NCBI RefSeq assembly: GCF_028769735.1
Contig: NC_088171.1
Location: forward strand, 128,791,533-128,855,532
DNA from: Zonotrichia leucophrys gambelii
Lineage: Eukaryota; Chordata; Aves; Passeriformes; Passerellidae
Direction: 5' to 3'
Length of the DNA stretch: 64,000 bases
In this document: positions 11,941 through 25,400 of the stretch, piece after piece
Layout of the letters: each line of letters opens with the position of its first letter
How positions within the stretch are numbered: the first letter of the stretch is position 1
Made by a program: the position numbers and the translations under genes
The notes under the pieces: model-generated
The model's database searches: none
What the model saw: the letters and a program-made list of their open reading frames with translations, nothing else
What the model was told of the DNA's origin: nothing

Positions 11941-14900
11941 TTTTAATTAGGAAATTGTTCAAGAGGAACAATGTATCCACACAGTTATTTTAAACAAAAA
12001 TGGACTTTGTATTATTATTCTCATTTGGCTATTAAATTTCTTGGGGTCAGCTGTGTGAGAGTCAACAAGAGATACAAAGACCTGAATTAGGAGCCTGAAC
12101 AGTCCTCCAGCAAAGCACAACAATAGGAAAATTATAGGTTTGATTCAGCATTTTGAGTGCAATCCAAATCTGACAAAAACAAGTGGCAAGAGACCATTAA
12201 CTGAAATGGGGATGGCATAACCTGCTCATTTTATCTCCAAGTTTTGAAGCTTTGAAGTTTGAAGTGCTTCAATGAAAAATGTACTTTTTTATTACAACAG
12301 CTTTTTTTTTTCACAGAAACAAAAAAAGAATCCCTAGCTATCTTAAGCAATACCTTTTAATAAGGCCAGCTGAAATATTTAATAACTAAACCTGAATTTT
12401 AAGAATTAGAAGTGGGTCTTTCTAAAAGAATGTTAAGTTATTTTTACCTAATTATTGTATTAATATGTTTCCCATTAGGAAATATACTAAAATAATTTTA
12501 AACCACTACTTTACAGCACTAACCACAGTAATTTCTAGAAAAATACCAAGATGTAGGTACCATAATCCATTCTGGTATCAGCTGGGCTAATTTTTCCTAA
12601 ATAGTTTAATTCTCAATTTTCCACTGAGTTTGGTCTCACTGAAAAACACTGAGTATTAGGTTTGAAAGTGTTATTTGCAGTACTATTGACTGCCACAGCA
12701 GTCACAGTGCTGAACACGGTGGCAGTAAATGCCTGCTTATCATCTACAAAAAATACACCCAAGCCCATGAGGTGTGTTGGTGTTTCAAGATGGCTTTAGT
12801 GCTGTCCCTTCAGAGACACAATTTCAAAAGGTTTGGTTCTTTCATCCATCTTCATTCATCTACAGTGCCATTGCAACACCTCAAATCTTCAGAGGAGGAA
12901 AAAGTTCTTTGCAAAGGATTCAGCCAAAGCTCTCTCTGCCACAGGTGGGCAAAGATGTTTTCCTAAACCACAGCATTTCTGCAAGGTGACAATCCCAGGT
13001 GAAGACCAGAGGGAAACTGGATTAAAACCACCTCTAGCTGGTAACAAAGATGCTCATAGATATGTACTTACAAGCATTTTTCTAAATTCTTAAGAAAATT
13101 TAGCCACTACAGGTGTGTCACACATTTCTAGAAACTAACCATTTTGGACAGTTTAAGTGAAGAATTCTTATTGCACCCGTTTGGGAAGAAACTTGTTACT
13201 TCATTCTGATCAAGTGAAATTGATATAAGCTTTATTCTTCAAAGTTATGTACCCCAGTTAAAAATATCATTGATTTACTATTTAGGAGAAAATAGTTCAT
13301 TATTATTAATTTCAGATTTTGTTGCCAGCAGGAATGAAAATCTGCTGGTTTTCAGTTTCTCTGTAAGTGCAGACACGGGGAGCCTTACAACACTCTGCTG
13401 ACACAACAGATTCACTGGTGTAGAGCCAGGATCCACCAGCACAGCAATGGTGCCAGAACTGATCCATTTCAAAAGGGGAAACACTCAGCAAGTGCTACAG
13501 TGGCATGTTAAGGCAGACCCTACCACTTCACACCAGGCTGTGTGCAGGTAACAGCAGTGGCAGAGTAACAGCATCCCACTGCTTCAACACTATTTGATAT
13601 GGAAAATTATCTGCTGGGAGAAGGAGGAAGCCAAAGATTCTTATTAGTTGAGAGCAAATGACAGCAAGAAATTCCTACAGGCTGGGCTCTGCATGGCAGA
13701 CATTCCTCTCTGTGCACAGATTACTCATCATGGTCCGAAAAAGTACATTTAAATTTTCCTTACAGTGTCTCTAAAGGTGCTGAGCCCTTCTAAGCCATCT
13801 GCATGCCCAGAGTATCAGTGCCAGGCTAGCAAAGCCTCCGTGGTGCCACAGTGGCACTGCCACCTCTCCCACACAGTCCCAGAGCAGTACAGCCCTGTCA
13901 CCTGGGGATAAACTCTCTCAGGATGCACCTGCTGTCTATTTCCTATTGCATTCATCTAAGCTCATGATGCTTGTTTTCTTGGGGTTTTTCTGACACCTGT
14001 TTAACTCTGAATTAAGTTGAAAGAACACTGACATAGCTAACTGATCCACAGTTTCACAAGGGGTAAGTGGAATTTTTATGGATAGTTTGACTCCAATAGC
14101 TGGTGAAAACAGTGTCTTTTAATCTTGATTAGTTGCTGTAGCATTAGTAGCTGAAAATCCCTATGTAATTTAGTATTTTCAGACTCTTAATCAGTGCAGC
14201 ATAATGAGCAGATTGGCCAAATAATCAGCCTTTCCTTTGCTTCACAATACTTTGGGGCATTGGTGATGGCTGCAGCATGATGGGATTTAAGTCACAGGCT
14301 CCAGAGCCTGGTCCAGGTTGGATAAACCCTTATAAGCAGGTTGCAGGTCTCTTGTAACAACACACAACACAGTCAACAAATACATTGTGAAATATAACCA
14401 ATTCTGAAACAGTATTGTCCAAGAAAACAGTTTTAGTAATGACTACAAGCTTTCACAAGGGTGAATGTGGCAAGGTAAACTGTTATTTAGCTATGGGAGA
14501 TAAAGACAAAAATGCATCTGAATTTAGGGCAGCTAATTGGGAACTGCAGGTACTAAACACTTCTAAGAAAACCAGGCTGTTGAGAAGAGAGGAAAAATAT
14601 CACTTAGCAACATGGAAACATTAAAAAATGCAGCCTCTGGTAGTGTGGCAGTTTATAAATACAAGAGGAACAAGGAAAGGGAGTAGCAGAAGAGTGTTAA
14701 GAAGTGGGAAAAAGGAGAAAATGGGAAAGTTGCAGTTGCAGGAGGACAGAGAATTAAGAGATTCAGTAAGGAACGTGCAAGGACCTGTGACAGAGTAATG
14801 TAACCAAGGTCATGTGAGAGAGCAGAACAGGACTGGGAAGCCAGCAGGGCTGAGGCCCTGCTCCTGGCTGCTCTGCTGTGGAAAAGCAGGGCCTTACCAC

Positions 14901-17310
14901 GTGAGATTGTCCCATGCAAGCCAGAGTGACACTTACAGCTGCTTTCTCCATCATGTTTACAGGTGAAAACAGCTTTCTGCTTTCCCTTAGCCAAAGGAGG
15001 TAACCAGGACATGGGGAAACAGCTGGGGTTCAGCTGCACCAGCTGGCAGATCTGCTTTGGACTGATGCTGTTGCTCACACAAGGCAAAACAAACAGGTGC
15101 CAGAGAAAGTAACTGTGTCATGATTCCCACATGTCCCCAGAGAGCAGGAATTTCTCCTGAAGAGTCTGAAAGGAAAAGGCCAGGCTCTACTAGAAGTTAT
15201 CAAAGTCCTCCATTTTGAGTATTTGATTTTAAAAATCTAAGTTTGTTGTGGAAATAAAACTTAGTAGCTTAGGGACTACAGGAATATTTTCACACATCAA
15301 AAACCTCACAAATCTATTTAAAAACTATTTAAAGGCCTGTATCAAAGTCCTACAGCCTTCACCTGCAGGATCTCTCCTGTTGCCATGGGTGTGGAGCAGG
15401 GCAGAACATTGCAAAAGGAGATAGTACAGAAGGTTGGAAGCTGAAGACTTTTGCTTTGATGGAAAGTACATGAGATCCCTCAAATTCCTTCATTTAATAT
15501 TTGGTAAAATAAGCAGTACTAGTAAACAGTGTAGCCAAAGAACCTACTTTTAAAATATTGAAATCTTATAATGTACCTTAAATTACACATATACCATTTT
15601 AAGTAGCAATTCTGAGTCCACCAGAATTCTCTTCCACCATTGGGACATGCCAGTTGCTTCAGGCTCTTCAGAGAGAAGCTGGATATGTGCCTGGCACCAT
15701 ATCAATCTTTAGGGAGTATAGAAAAGCAAAACATGGTAATTATGGAGAATATTAAAAATCTCCTTGGTACTATGAGACCACGAGACCATTCAAAGACCAA
15801 ACACTTCAGTTCAAACTCAAATCATTCAGCAAAGGCTCCGTGGGAGCTTTACCCCGGCAGTTATTTGAGAGCAGCTCGAGGTTGCTCTCTAGAGGTGGAA
15901 AATACAGATTTCACTTCTGCAGAGGATGCAACCAAAGCAACTCGTCAAGGGCATGTGACAGCGCGCACCCAGACACGAGAGATTAGACACGAGAGATCCT
16001 TGATGAGCCTGCAGAGGACAAAAGCTAAACCCATTTCATTTCCAGAAAAGTGATAGTGAGGCCAAAACCAAGCAATCAGTCCTACGATGGTGGGCACACA
16101 CACTGCTCTTCGTAACTCTTTAGCATGACAGTGTTGTCATCTGCTCAAGGCTGGCTCTCCACCACCTCCTTTTGCCCAAAGTAGCTTCCCCTGTAGTTTT
16201 CTCATTGGCTCTGTCCAATGTAGGATTGTCAAGAAGTGTCCACACAGCCACAGCTTCCCAGGTCTCACCACCACCATCCCACCCAGTGTCTCAGGGAAAT
16301 ACAGCATTGCAACAACCCACTCACAGACTTCAAAGAACCTCAGGAAAACCACATTCCACTCAGTGAAGCTGCAGGAATACAAACATTACACCTGTATTTC
16401 CCCAGAGCCTACAAAATGTGAGCTTCTTGGTGAAACAGAAACCCCAGACCTCTGCAAGAGGAAACATTCGTGATTTAGTGTATCCACGATTCTTGCCATC
16501 AATGCCATGGTACAGAGTGACAGAGTTCATTTGTTTATACTGAAGCAACATTAAATGATCCCAGGCAGGGATCCTATCCCCATGAAGTGAAGTGTGATAC
16601 CATTTGCTTCTGACTCATCTCACCAATTGTGCTCTTGAAGATATTTAAGTCAGTAGAAGATAAACTACACACTGTCTGCCTGGAAACAAGCACTAAGCTG
16701 CTGGCAAATACTGGAGTCTTTCACTCTAAGAATCCAGTCCTGGTTGGGCGGAAGACAAACACTGCAATTGTTGACATGGAGCACAATTCAAACATCCCTT
16801 CTGCAGTGGGAATTCTGCCAGAAATCCACAATTTAAGTACAAAGATATCTGGGAAGAAGTTACTTTCTAAACACTTCTGAGAAACCAGACACTGCCTGAA
16901 CTATATCTAATAGCTCAGAAAGCTTCCAAGATCATCAACATCTTTATGAAACCTGAATTAATATAGAGGTTTAAATGCTAAGCATTTCAGACTATTATAT
17001 ATTAAAAAGAAACTGAAACAAAGATCCCACATCTGCTGGTCACTGTGCATTGCTATATCCCTTACAATAGAAATAACCCAGAAGACAAGTGCTTGAACAC
17101 TGCAGAGGCCTCCAGTACCCTCTGCTCAAGAAAAGAATTCATCTCAAGAGCACCTTATCAGTGTTTATTCATATTGATGGGAGGGTGTAAGGAGGGAGCC
17201 TGACTTCTCAGTGGTGCCCAAAGAGACAATGGGCACAGAGATGCATCTTATCCTGCCTAAACTGAACACAGGTTTATTACCTGGATGTTTGAACCCCAGG
17301 GAAGATGGCA
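11941..17310. other. Intergenic DNA, no gene or recognisable repeat
   Basis: I see no conserved protein, RNA gene or clear transposon here. The longest open frames (14,653-15,087 minus, 144 codons; 15,640-16,053 plus, 137 codons) have no recognisable domains and are within chance expectation. A 14-bp direct repeat (AGACACGAGAGAT-like) occurs at about 15,970-16,000. Confidence 0.55.
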
Positions 17311-17452
17311 CTGAGAGGGCTGTGGAGTATCCAGTCTTGGAGGTTTTCAACCCCTCACTGGACACAGTACTGAGCCATCTGTTCTCCTGACCTTGCTTCA
17401 GGAGGGAGGACTCGATGATGGTCCTCAGTGGTGCCTGCCAACCTCAGCCACT
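17311..17452 (+). mobile_element. CR1 LINE 3' region fragment
   Basis: Phrases such as GGCTGTGGAGTATCCAGTC, TTGGAGGTTTTCAACCC, CTGGACACAGTACTGAGCC and GACTCGATGATGGTCC follow the canonical 3' region of avian CR1 in the sense direction, ending with a CCAACCTCA-like tail. It is diverged and lacks the terminal ATTCTATGA repeats. Confidence 0.85.
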
Positions 17453-17629
17453 GCCAAGCTGTGGTGTCTCCTTAGTGCTGAGGTGAAGGGAATGAACCAC
17501 CCTCCTCTACCTACTGGCAGTGCTCTTCCAAAGGTGTGCTGCTGGCCTTCTCCATTGCTGCATCATACTCAGCTTTTGCAAATGGAGCCCTGGGTCCTTT
17601 TTCTGCAAGAATGCTTCCTGGCCAGTTGG

Positions 17630-18290
17630 CTATCAGTGTGTACTGGTATGTGGCCAATGTGGCATTCTCCTCAGATGTGGGACTTGACATTTCCCTCTGT
17701 TGAACTTCCCAAAGTTCCCATGCTCCAACTTGTGCAGTGTACTGAGTGCCTCTGAACAGGGACCATTTGGCATATGAGCCTCTCCTCTCAGTTTTGTGTC
17801 ACCAGCCAACTTGGTGAAGGTGCACTGTCCCATCATCCAGGTCACTAATAAAAATGTTTAAAAATACTGGCCCCAGTATTGAACCCTGGGATATACCAGA
17901 AGTAGCTGGTGGCTTCTGCATGGACTTTGTGTCACTGATTACAAACCTTCAGCCCCACAAATTCACCTACTTCTCAGTCCACCTCACCATGCATTTACCT
18001 AGTCTGTAGCCCATCAGATTGCCAATGATGCTACAGGAGAGAGCATCAAGGGCCAAGATACACAAACAGCTACTGCTCTGCTCTCATGCACTGATCCAAT
18101 CATCTCACTGCAGAAGTCCATCAGGTCAGTAAGGCACAAATCCAGGCTGACTACCCTTAATCACCTTCCTGTCCTTGGCACAGTTTGCTCCTTCATCCTT
18201 CCCAGAGATCAAGGCCAAGCTGCCCAGACCTCAGCAGTAAATCTGGGTTAGTAGTTCCCCAGATCCTCCTCTTGGCCTTCTTCAAGACAG
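17630..18290 (-). pseudogene. CR1 LINE reverse-transcriptase fragment (degenerate)
   Basis: On the minus strand, 17,845-17,633 translates to a peptide containing DDG/WMMGQCTFTKLAG, DTKLRGEAHMP and MPNGP...EH, then FNRGKCQVPHLRR. This corresponds to the CR1 reverse-transcriptase segment around the YADD-type active site and the following FNKGKCKVLHLG-like motif. The catalytic box is degraded: AGD replaces ADD. Further right (17,850-18,290) the antisense of the preceding RT region is recognisable, for example GGCCCCAGTATTGAACCCTG (the VPQGSILGP region) and CAGGCTGACTACCC. Frameshifts and stops break the frame. It is an inactive 5'-truncated relic, oriented opposite to the CR1 piece just to its left. 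Confidence 0.85.
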
Positions 18291-19244
18291 AGAGATGCTT
18301 ATTTTCTTCCAACAGGTTTGTCGTGGTTCATTCTTAAAGTTCACTGAAATCCTCTCCTGCTCTGACCTCAGCTATTGTGATGCTCCCTCATATCCTTTCC
18401 TGTTCAGTAAGGAATTACTGGGTCTGCTTAACTGCCCCTCCTACAAGCTCCTGGCTGCACATTCCTACTGCCTCTCCCCAGTTCCCTGCTCACTCTTCTT
18501 CCCAGTCCTGGTGATCCCAGAACTCACTGCAAGTATTGCTTTGTCACACAATTTCATTACTGAGTTTTATCTGTGAGCTTTCGAATGGCATCCATCAGCA
18601 TTTCAAGATCTATGTTAAATTTACTAAAAGACTAGTGTATTGCTACTGTAGACACTTCTCCTGTGCAGCAGCTATCTCCCCTTCTCAGACTTTGACTACA
18701 GACTGTAAATTGTAACAATCCAGTTATGTCTGCTTTTCCTATTAAGACATAAATCATCTGTTGTTACTTAATTATAAGAAAAATAACATTCCCATATTCC
18801 TCACATTCCAGAGTGTACTATGTTTTTCATTTCTTCCACAAATTATTCTCTAACCTAATCACTTGCCATGCTTTTTGGAAACAAAATGAAAAATTTCCAT
18901 TTCTATACAGCTTTAACTTTGTTTCAGTTGCCAGGAATCTTTGAAGAACCACAGAAATACAATAAACTGTAAAATTAGGTGGGTCTGGTTCTAACTTTTC
19001 CCTATAAATCAAATCTAACAGACTGACTAACTAATCAAACTGACTCCCAGCTCCTGTATCCAAGGCATCTCACTTCATCACTAGAAAGGCCCAACAATAT
19101 CCAGACATCAGCTATTCCAGGCTGGTTACTAATATTTAATACTCTGCAATTTTCCCTTGTTTTAAACAGCAATTTTGAGTCTACTCAGCCACAAGTAATG
19201 CCAGACTAGATACATCACTGAAAGGAAATGCATTGGAGGTTATT

Positions 19245-19824
19245 TATTTCCCTGTAGCCCACAGAAGGGACCACAGGGGAGCAGGAACTGTCCTGCAGCC
19301 TAATTAGAGGTGTGTGCCAGAGCACATATCCACACTGCAGCCTCTGGAGGACCCAAATCAGACCAGAGGAACAAGCCCTGAAGGAAATGTGACTCACAGA
19401 GGATCTGTGCTAAACTATGCTTACTCTGGACTGCAGCCTGTGGAAGGAGCCATGCTGGAGCAGGGGAAACGTGTGAGGGGGAAGATAAAGCAGAAAGAAT
19501 TATTAACATCTCTCTAAGCTGCTAGACAGAAAGACAGAGGTTAGAAGTAAAGGAGTTAAGCTGAGCCTCAGGAAAAACAAAAGGGATAAAGTGTGCCACT
19601 TTTTGCCTGCTTCTCATAAACCAAATCTTCTTGAACTGGCAATAAACTCCTGCAACTCCAACTCTCCCATCTTGCCAAAGCCTCCCTGTTATCCTGTGAC
19701 AGTAACTGATCTTTATCTCAACTCAGGAGCCTTAGCACCCTGTTTTCTCCCCGTCCCATCAAGCAGGAGTAGTGAGAGAGCAGCTGGTGGGTAACTGGCC
19801 ATCAGCTAAGGTCAACCCACCACA
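19245..19824 (+). mobile_element. Eroded ERV LTR, 5'-truncated or diverged
   Basis: The 3' terminus reads GGTCAACCCACCACA, ending in CA at 19,824. AATAAA lies at 19,641-19,646, 184 bp from that end. Upstream are degenerate repeats of the form CTGCAGCC..GTGGAAGGAGCC..GCTGGAGCAGGGG. Both features mirror the complete LTR at 59,947-61,191 (in its minus sense), so this is an older member of the same family in the opposite orientation. The left boundary is approximate and no target-site duplication could be confirmed. Confidence 0.7.
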
Positions 19825-20059
19825 GCCTCCAGTGAGCATTTCCCACATTCAAACTTGCATCCTTTGCCTCTCCTTAGTGCCATTTACCTCTGAGAAGTGC
19901 TCAGGCACATCAGAAGGCTCCATCTTCTCTGTATTCTCTGTTCAGGCAGCTGGAAATATCAGTAAAATCTGCTCTTTGCTTTTCCCATCTCTTCCCCAGC
20001 ATGGACACACACGATTCTCCCTGTCAGTGTCTCATGCTCCACAACCCTGACAAGCTTGG

Positions 20060-20440
20060 GTAGCTTCCACTGGGCTTTCTCCATTGTGGTGCTCCATTTT
20101 CTTGCATTACAGAGCCCAGACAGGACTTTACAAGTGCCAAATACTAGGGAAGGATGGCTACCCTCTAGCTAGCAGCCATCCCAGGAGAAGGCTGGCCACA
20201 AGCACAACTAGTTTCCATGAGCAATCCTAGCTCCTTCTCCGCAGTGTTGCTTCCTGCCTAGTCCACACCCAGCCCACACTGGGGCATGAGAGTTATTCAT
20301 TCCCAGCGCTGGACCTGGCAATTCTCTTGGCTGCAGTCCCTGCAGGGCCTGTCAGCCCATTTCTCCAGCATTTCTACATCTCTGTTTTTCAGCGTATTGA
20401 CTGCTTCCCTCACTTTGGATGGCGGTGTCCTTTGCCTCCA
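20060..20440 (-). mobile_element. CR1 LINE fragment (antisense on plus strand)
   Basis: The plus strand reads as reverse-complement CR1: GGATGGCTACCCTCTAGC, TTGCTTCCTGCCTAGTCC, CCCACACTGGGGCATGAGAG and CCTGTCAGCCCATTTCTCCAG. The last corresponds to the E-K-W-A-D region after the RT active site. It is diverged, with no open frame. Confidence 0.75.
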
Positions 20441-21831
20441 TTCACTTCAGAAGGATCTAAGGCTGATTAAGCAAGCACCAGTATCTTGAGCAGGGTGAAA
20501 TACACAGCAAAGCATTTCATACAGCACTTACTGGAAACCTAAGCCCTTACCTGCACTTGTTTGTAGAACAGCTTTGAAAACAAAATCAAAAGAGAACTAA
20601 GGTGAAGAACAGAGACAACAGTTCAGCCTGATTTCTCCTGTGATTAGAGGCAGGACAAAAAAACCCTCTTTACCTTTAAGCAGTGTGTACATGTTATAGT
20701 GGGCTCAGAACCAAGATGACAACCTTTGTGAGCAGCAGTAACAAAAGTCAGTGGAAGAGGCAGAGCTGGGTGATAAAAGGGAAAACCTCTTCCACTTGGG
20801 CACACTTTTAACAACCTGGACAACAGACTAACAGCTGTTATCTTCTGTAAGGAACTGAGAAGTGGGAGAAGCAGAAATGTGACCACAACAGGACACCTGA
20901 TCTCACTATTTCCCTTTTTGTCTGTAAAAACAGGAAGAAAAGCAAACATAAATTTACACAGCAAATATTTTCATAGATGTCAAACCCCGTCAAAATCAGT
21001 AGCTAGATGCAACTCTTGCACTCAAAACCCAGACTTCCCTTTGAATAATTAGAGATATCGATGTAGGCTTACAAAGTTAGCCAATTCCTCCAAGGTGCTG
21101 TTGGGTTATGATTAGAGATCCCACAGCTGAAAGCTCTCTAGTTCTTGGAGCTCTGATATTTTCAGTTAGGGACTAAATGAGAAAAGAATACAGTGGTTAC
21201 AGTACTTCAAATACTAATTTTGATAAATCAGAACTCCTCCAGTCTCACTCGATTCAAGTCAGTTTTAAACAATACTGCAGCTTTTACTGCATATTTAGCT
21301 ACTGAGACAGGCAGAATACTTGTAATAACTGCTACTGAAATAAACAACTCCTCTCTACCCACATGAGATGGAAGCCATCATATTCCCTGTGTAGAGAACA
21401 GATATTGCAAAAAAAAAAAAAAAAGTGAGCATCTAATAGCACAGTGTGCAAAGCTATAAAATTGTCTCAAGCTTCAACTGACTGAAAAGAAAGAAGAATT
21501 ATCAAAATCCCAGCTCAGCCTAGCTTGTTATTATCCCAGCTTGCTGTCATCTTCCCAGTAATTGTCTCACATCTTTTCTTTAGTCACAAAGACAAACATG
21601 AAAAGCATTCATACATATGTGTGGTGGCCAAACAACATACTCGAGCCTTTCTGCACAAAGCAAAATTAGTTCCTGCATCTCCTACAAGTACTTGTGCTGA
21701 AGCCAATTCTATTTCTGTACCAGTGCGTGCAGGATGCAGCACTGTTAAAGACTTAACATATTGCTTCAGTTTAGACACAAGTATCTGCAATTTTATGTGG
21801 TAGAAGAAAGTGACACATTTGCACAGGTATG
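20441..21831. other. Intergenic sequence beyond the ATP6V1C1 3' end
   Basis: No gene is recognisable here. A homopolymer of 16 A residues lies at 21,409-21,424. The ATP6V1C1 poly(A) signal defines the right boundary. Confidence 0.55.
21409..21424. repeat. A16 homopolymer
   Basis: This is an uninterrupted run of 16 adenines on the plus strand. No processed pseudogene or SINE body is recognisable to its left. Confidence 0.9.
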
Positions 21832-22328
21832 TTTATTTTCCCTGTGTTTACAGTGCATCAATTGTAATTTTAAACCATTCAGAAAGCACGATTTCATACC
21901 AATTTTACATACTTTACATCACAGTTCAACAACGTTAACACAGTCATATCTACTAAATCAAATGAACAAAATGGCCATGAACATTTACACTAGTCTTCTG
22001 TAAACAAGTTTTTTTTTATAAACAACAGTAAATGGAATTAACACAGACCACCATAGGAAAGAGGGATAAGCTTTTCCTTAAATAAATCACTCTGTTTATA
22101 AATACTTCAATTCTCTCAATATACATTTACAGACATAGTCGATTAAAAGCTGGTTACCTACACTGCTCTTTAAAAAGAAAATGTCTAGAGATGGACCACA
22201 GTGTGTTCAATTCACCTAACATAAGAAGCAAGCATATGATTAGTAGAATGTTAAAAGTATTATTATACTTCAACCTCACTTCTGTTTGTTTACACCAACA
22301 CTGAGAAGATTGTCATGTTAGGGAACTT
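21815..22328 (-). other. ATP6V1C1: ATP6V1C1 3' UTR (probable minimum extent)
   Basis: This is AT-rich sequence between the TAA stop and the AATAAA at 21,837-21,832. The cleavage site is estimated at 15-20 bp beyond the hexamer. A longer isoform is possible. Confidence 0.5.
21832..21837 (-). terminator. ATP6V1C1: Probable polyadenylation signal of ATP6V1C1 (AATAAA)
   Basis: AATAAA on the minus strand is the first canonical hexamer downstream of the stop codon, about 490 bp away. It would give a 3' UTR of roughly 510 nt. More distal signals may also be used. Confidence 0.55.
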
Positions 22329-22424
22329 TTACTTGAATTCCAGCAAATTACAATCGATCTTGTAGTACACATATGGGTAGTACTCCTGTTGGCTGAGGTT
22401 TAAACCTGGAATATCCATAGTTGC
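22329..22424 (-). CDS. ATP6V1C1: ATP6V1C1 exon 13 (last coding exon, stop codon)
   Basis: It encodes [20 protein letters not shown] through CNLLEFK and a TAA stop at 22,331-22,329 (residues 352-382). The acceptor is TTTGCAG|GCAACT. The 3' UTR continues left to about 21,815. Confidence 0.96.
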   Translation of the reverse strand, partial: ATMDIPGLNLSQQEYYPYVYYKIDCNLLEFK

Positions 22425-25400
22425 CTGCAAATAAAGTTTTGAAAGCAGTTATACTCTTACAATTCAAACTCCTATTAAGAAGTAACTGAAATATTAATAT
22501 GTTTTAGAAGCAAATAGGCCAGGTAAGATTTCAAGGTTAAATTTTCACATTCAAGTGACTGTTTAAGTAACAGGTAAAGTTAGAACCTTGACAAATGACT
22601 AACAGTATTTTTCAAAATTAAATACAAAGTGCTTTTTCAAAGTCTAAGTAGTTCTGTACCAATAATTCACATCCATTGCTATAGTAAACACATCATCACT
22701 ACTACATCTAAACACTGTCAGTTTCTGATGAGAATGCTATAGGGTGCTGAATGATCCAAGGCATTATATAAGTTCAGCATCTTTCATTTTCACCTAAATT
22801 GTCTCACATCCTCTTTCCACAAAAAGGCCTGGAAATACATTACATTCAATATATTGTTAAGAATATTTTTTAATTCAGCTAAACTCATGGTATCTTCAGT
22901 TACCCTTTAACTACGAACATCACCAATTTTCAATAAAAAGCCAATTAGCAGAATAAGCCTCCCAACAAACCAGTTTTTACACATGAAAATGAGACCTCTA
23001 CAGATGGAAAGGCTGATTCCATTTTGACAATGATTCAGCCTTCTACAGCAGAGGACTACTGTGCTAACTTGCAGTCTGTATCTTTCCATCAGCAGTAGGA
23101 AAGAATGCAGTAAGAAGAAATTACATGTGACTTTTAAACCAGACAGCTCTTCAAATATATTGGATGCAACTTTAAACACCATCTGCCTGCAAAAAGTGTA
23201 AAACACAGGCAGCATTTTTTTATGGAGACAAAATTCTCTGTACTGTGAGAAAATGAAGAATATGGAGAGGTACAGCTTTTTAATGATGCCAATAGACTTT
23301 CTTTAAACACACTAGTAGCAGTTAAATAGTACTTACATCAATGATAGCTGCTGCACTGCTGTCAAGGTGTTTGTACAAGTCATACAGAACTTCCCTCAGT
23401 TTCTTCATTGTTTTCTTATTAGGCTGAAGCAGCATTGCCTGGAAGTTAACTGGCAAACCGTACCTGAGGAAGTCAAGTAGAAAACCATGGAAACACTGAA
23501 ATAAACCTTCTTTCATAATTCAAAGCAGATTTTTTTTGAGAAAGAATCCTATTGCTGAAGAGGAAATTCTGCTAATTTCCATTTTTGCAAAACCATTCTG
23601 TGTCTACAGTTCATAAGACAACAAAAAAGAACTTCAAGCTTAAAATAACAAAGCAGAAGCCTAAATGTTTTTAAAATAATTTTAAATCCTTGAGTATTTA
23701 GCATAATTCTCAATGTTACCTGAACACAGACTAAATTTTGAACATTCCATTAATTTACTTTGCTTATCACACTTGATGGACAATGTAGTTTCTACTTAAT
23801 CTTCCTTTCTAGGAGTGTGGAAACTGCTGCCAACATTTCAGTCAGGTTCAGCTTTCTTCTTTACTCTTTACTCAAGTTTTGTCTTCACAACAAGGCCATA
23901 GCAGCAAGAATGCAAGTTCATGTGATTTGTTTTCTTTTTCTCCTCTGCTTTTCTCCTTTATGACAGCTGATCAAAAAGGCTAAAAACACCTTGCCCTTTA
24001 CTGACCACAGTAGGAACATCTTCAACTATAAAAAATAAAGGTCTTTCCTTTGCAGAACAACTACATCTGTTCTTGACTAGTAACAACACTTGTGGATAGT
24101 ATGAAGGAAAAAAAGCAGATAAAATTTCTAATTAGAATATTGAGTGGTTTAAAACTGAAAAATTTAGATTACAAAGGCATGTCTTAAAGAAAAAGCATGG
24201 ATTTCATGATGCCAAGCTATGGTTATTCTGAACTATTCAAATTTGCCATTTAAATATAAGATGCAGTTAGTTCTTGTTACAAGCAGCTCATAAAGTAACC
24301 TAAAAATCAGCAAATAAGTCTCCCTGCTATGTACAGAGTGTCTGTAACTCCTAAAGCAATAGTGAAAAGACTATCCACGGGGAAGATACACAATTATCTA
24401 CTTCAAATATTGCACAACTGGCAACAAGAGCTATTGCCACCAGCTATTCTTACTGCCCTACTTTTAGCTTCCTCCTTCCCAGAAGAGCAGCATCCACATG
24501 CTTCAATTTGGTAAACCCAAGCTAGATGTAAATTCTTACCAAGTCTAGGAAGAAAATCACTATTCAAATCTGCCTCATTACCTTAAAACAGATTCAACAA
24601 AAACACGCAATGCTTTCACATGAATCCATGCAATGAAAGCTTCACTGAAATTAACTTTCAGCCACCGAACCAGAGGCCCCTGTGAAAGAATAGAGAGGGG
24701 AAAAAAAAATAAGCTATTCAAACATCAGAAAAGACTCAGCCCATTATGCATGTTTGAGCAGCTACTCAATATCTGTACCATAATAAAAGACAAGATAAAG
24801 ACAGAGTTCACTATGGATATAATTGCTCAAGAGTGTTTTGATATAAAGTAAAGAGACATTTAATGAGACTTCCCATTGTCCCTTCAGGTCCCCATCTCAG
24901 TTGTCATGATCTAACTATATTAAAGATCCTTTTAGTAATATCTGATTATGCAATTCAAACACTTGTCCATTTTCAAACTTCAAACATTATCAGCTGCAAT
25001 ATCAGCCCTTGGTTCAATGCAGTGAGGAGCACTTGTGCTGCACAAAATTCAATTATCCCAAAGTAGATTAGCTGGGTGGCAGGCTGCCTATATCATGTCA
25101 TCCTTACAATGCTTTCTCTGAATCACAACTTCATGAAAATTTTATGTAGCAATAACAAGTCTTAGATGTCTCACACTTTTGAAATGACCAGTTTATTAAG
25201 ACTTACAAACTGTTTCTTCTTGTCAGTTGACAGTCTATTCATTTCTTCTTTATCAGCTTTCATCTCTTCTTCATTGTACTGGAAGTCACGGACCATAAAT
25301 CTGCATTAGGAAGTGAATAAAATCAAAAGTGTCTGTCTAGAGATCCTTCAAAGCATGAGAGACAGAATGCACACAAAATAAACCTTACTTATATTCTCTG

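Noticed and set aside
14653..16053. Open frames of 144 (minus) and 137 (plus) codons as possible genes
   Set aside because: No domain, signal or splice structure is recognisable. The lengths are compatible with chance in this window, and the minus frame mirrors a purine-rich stretch.
21409..21424. Poly(A) tract as the tail of a processed pseudogene or SINE
   Set aside because: No retrocopy body or flanking duplication is recognisable beside it.
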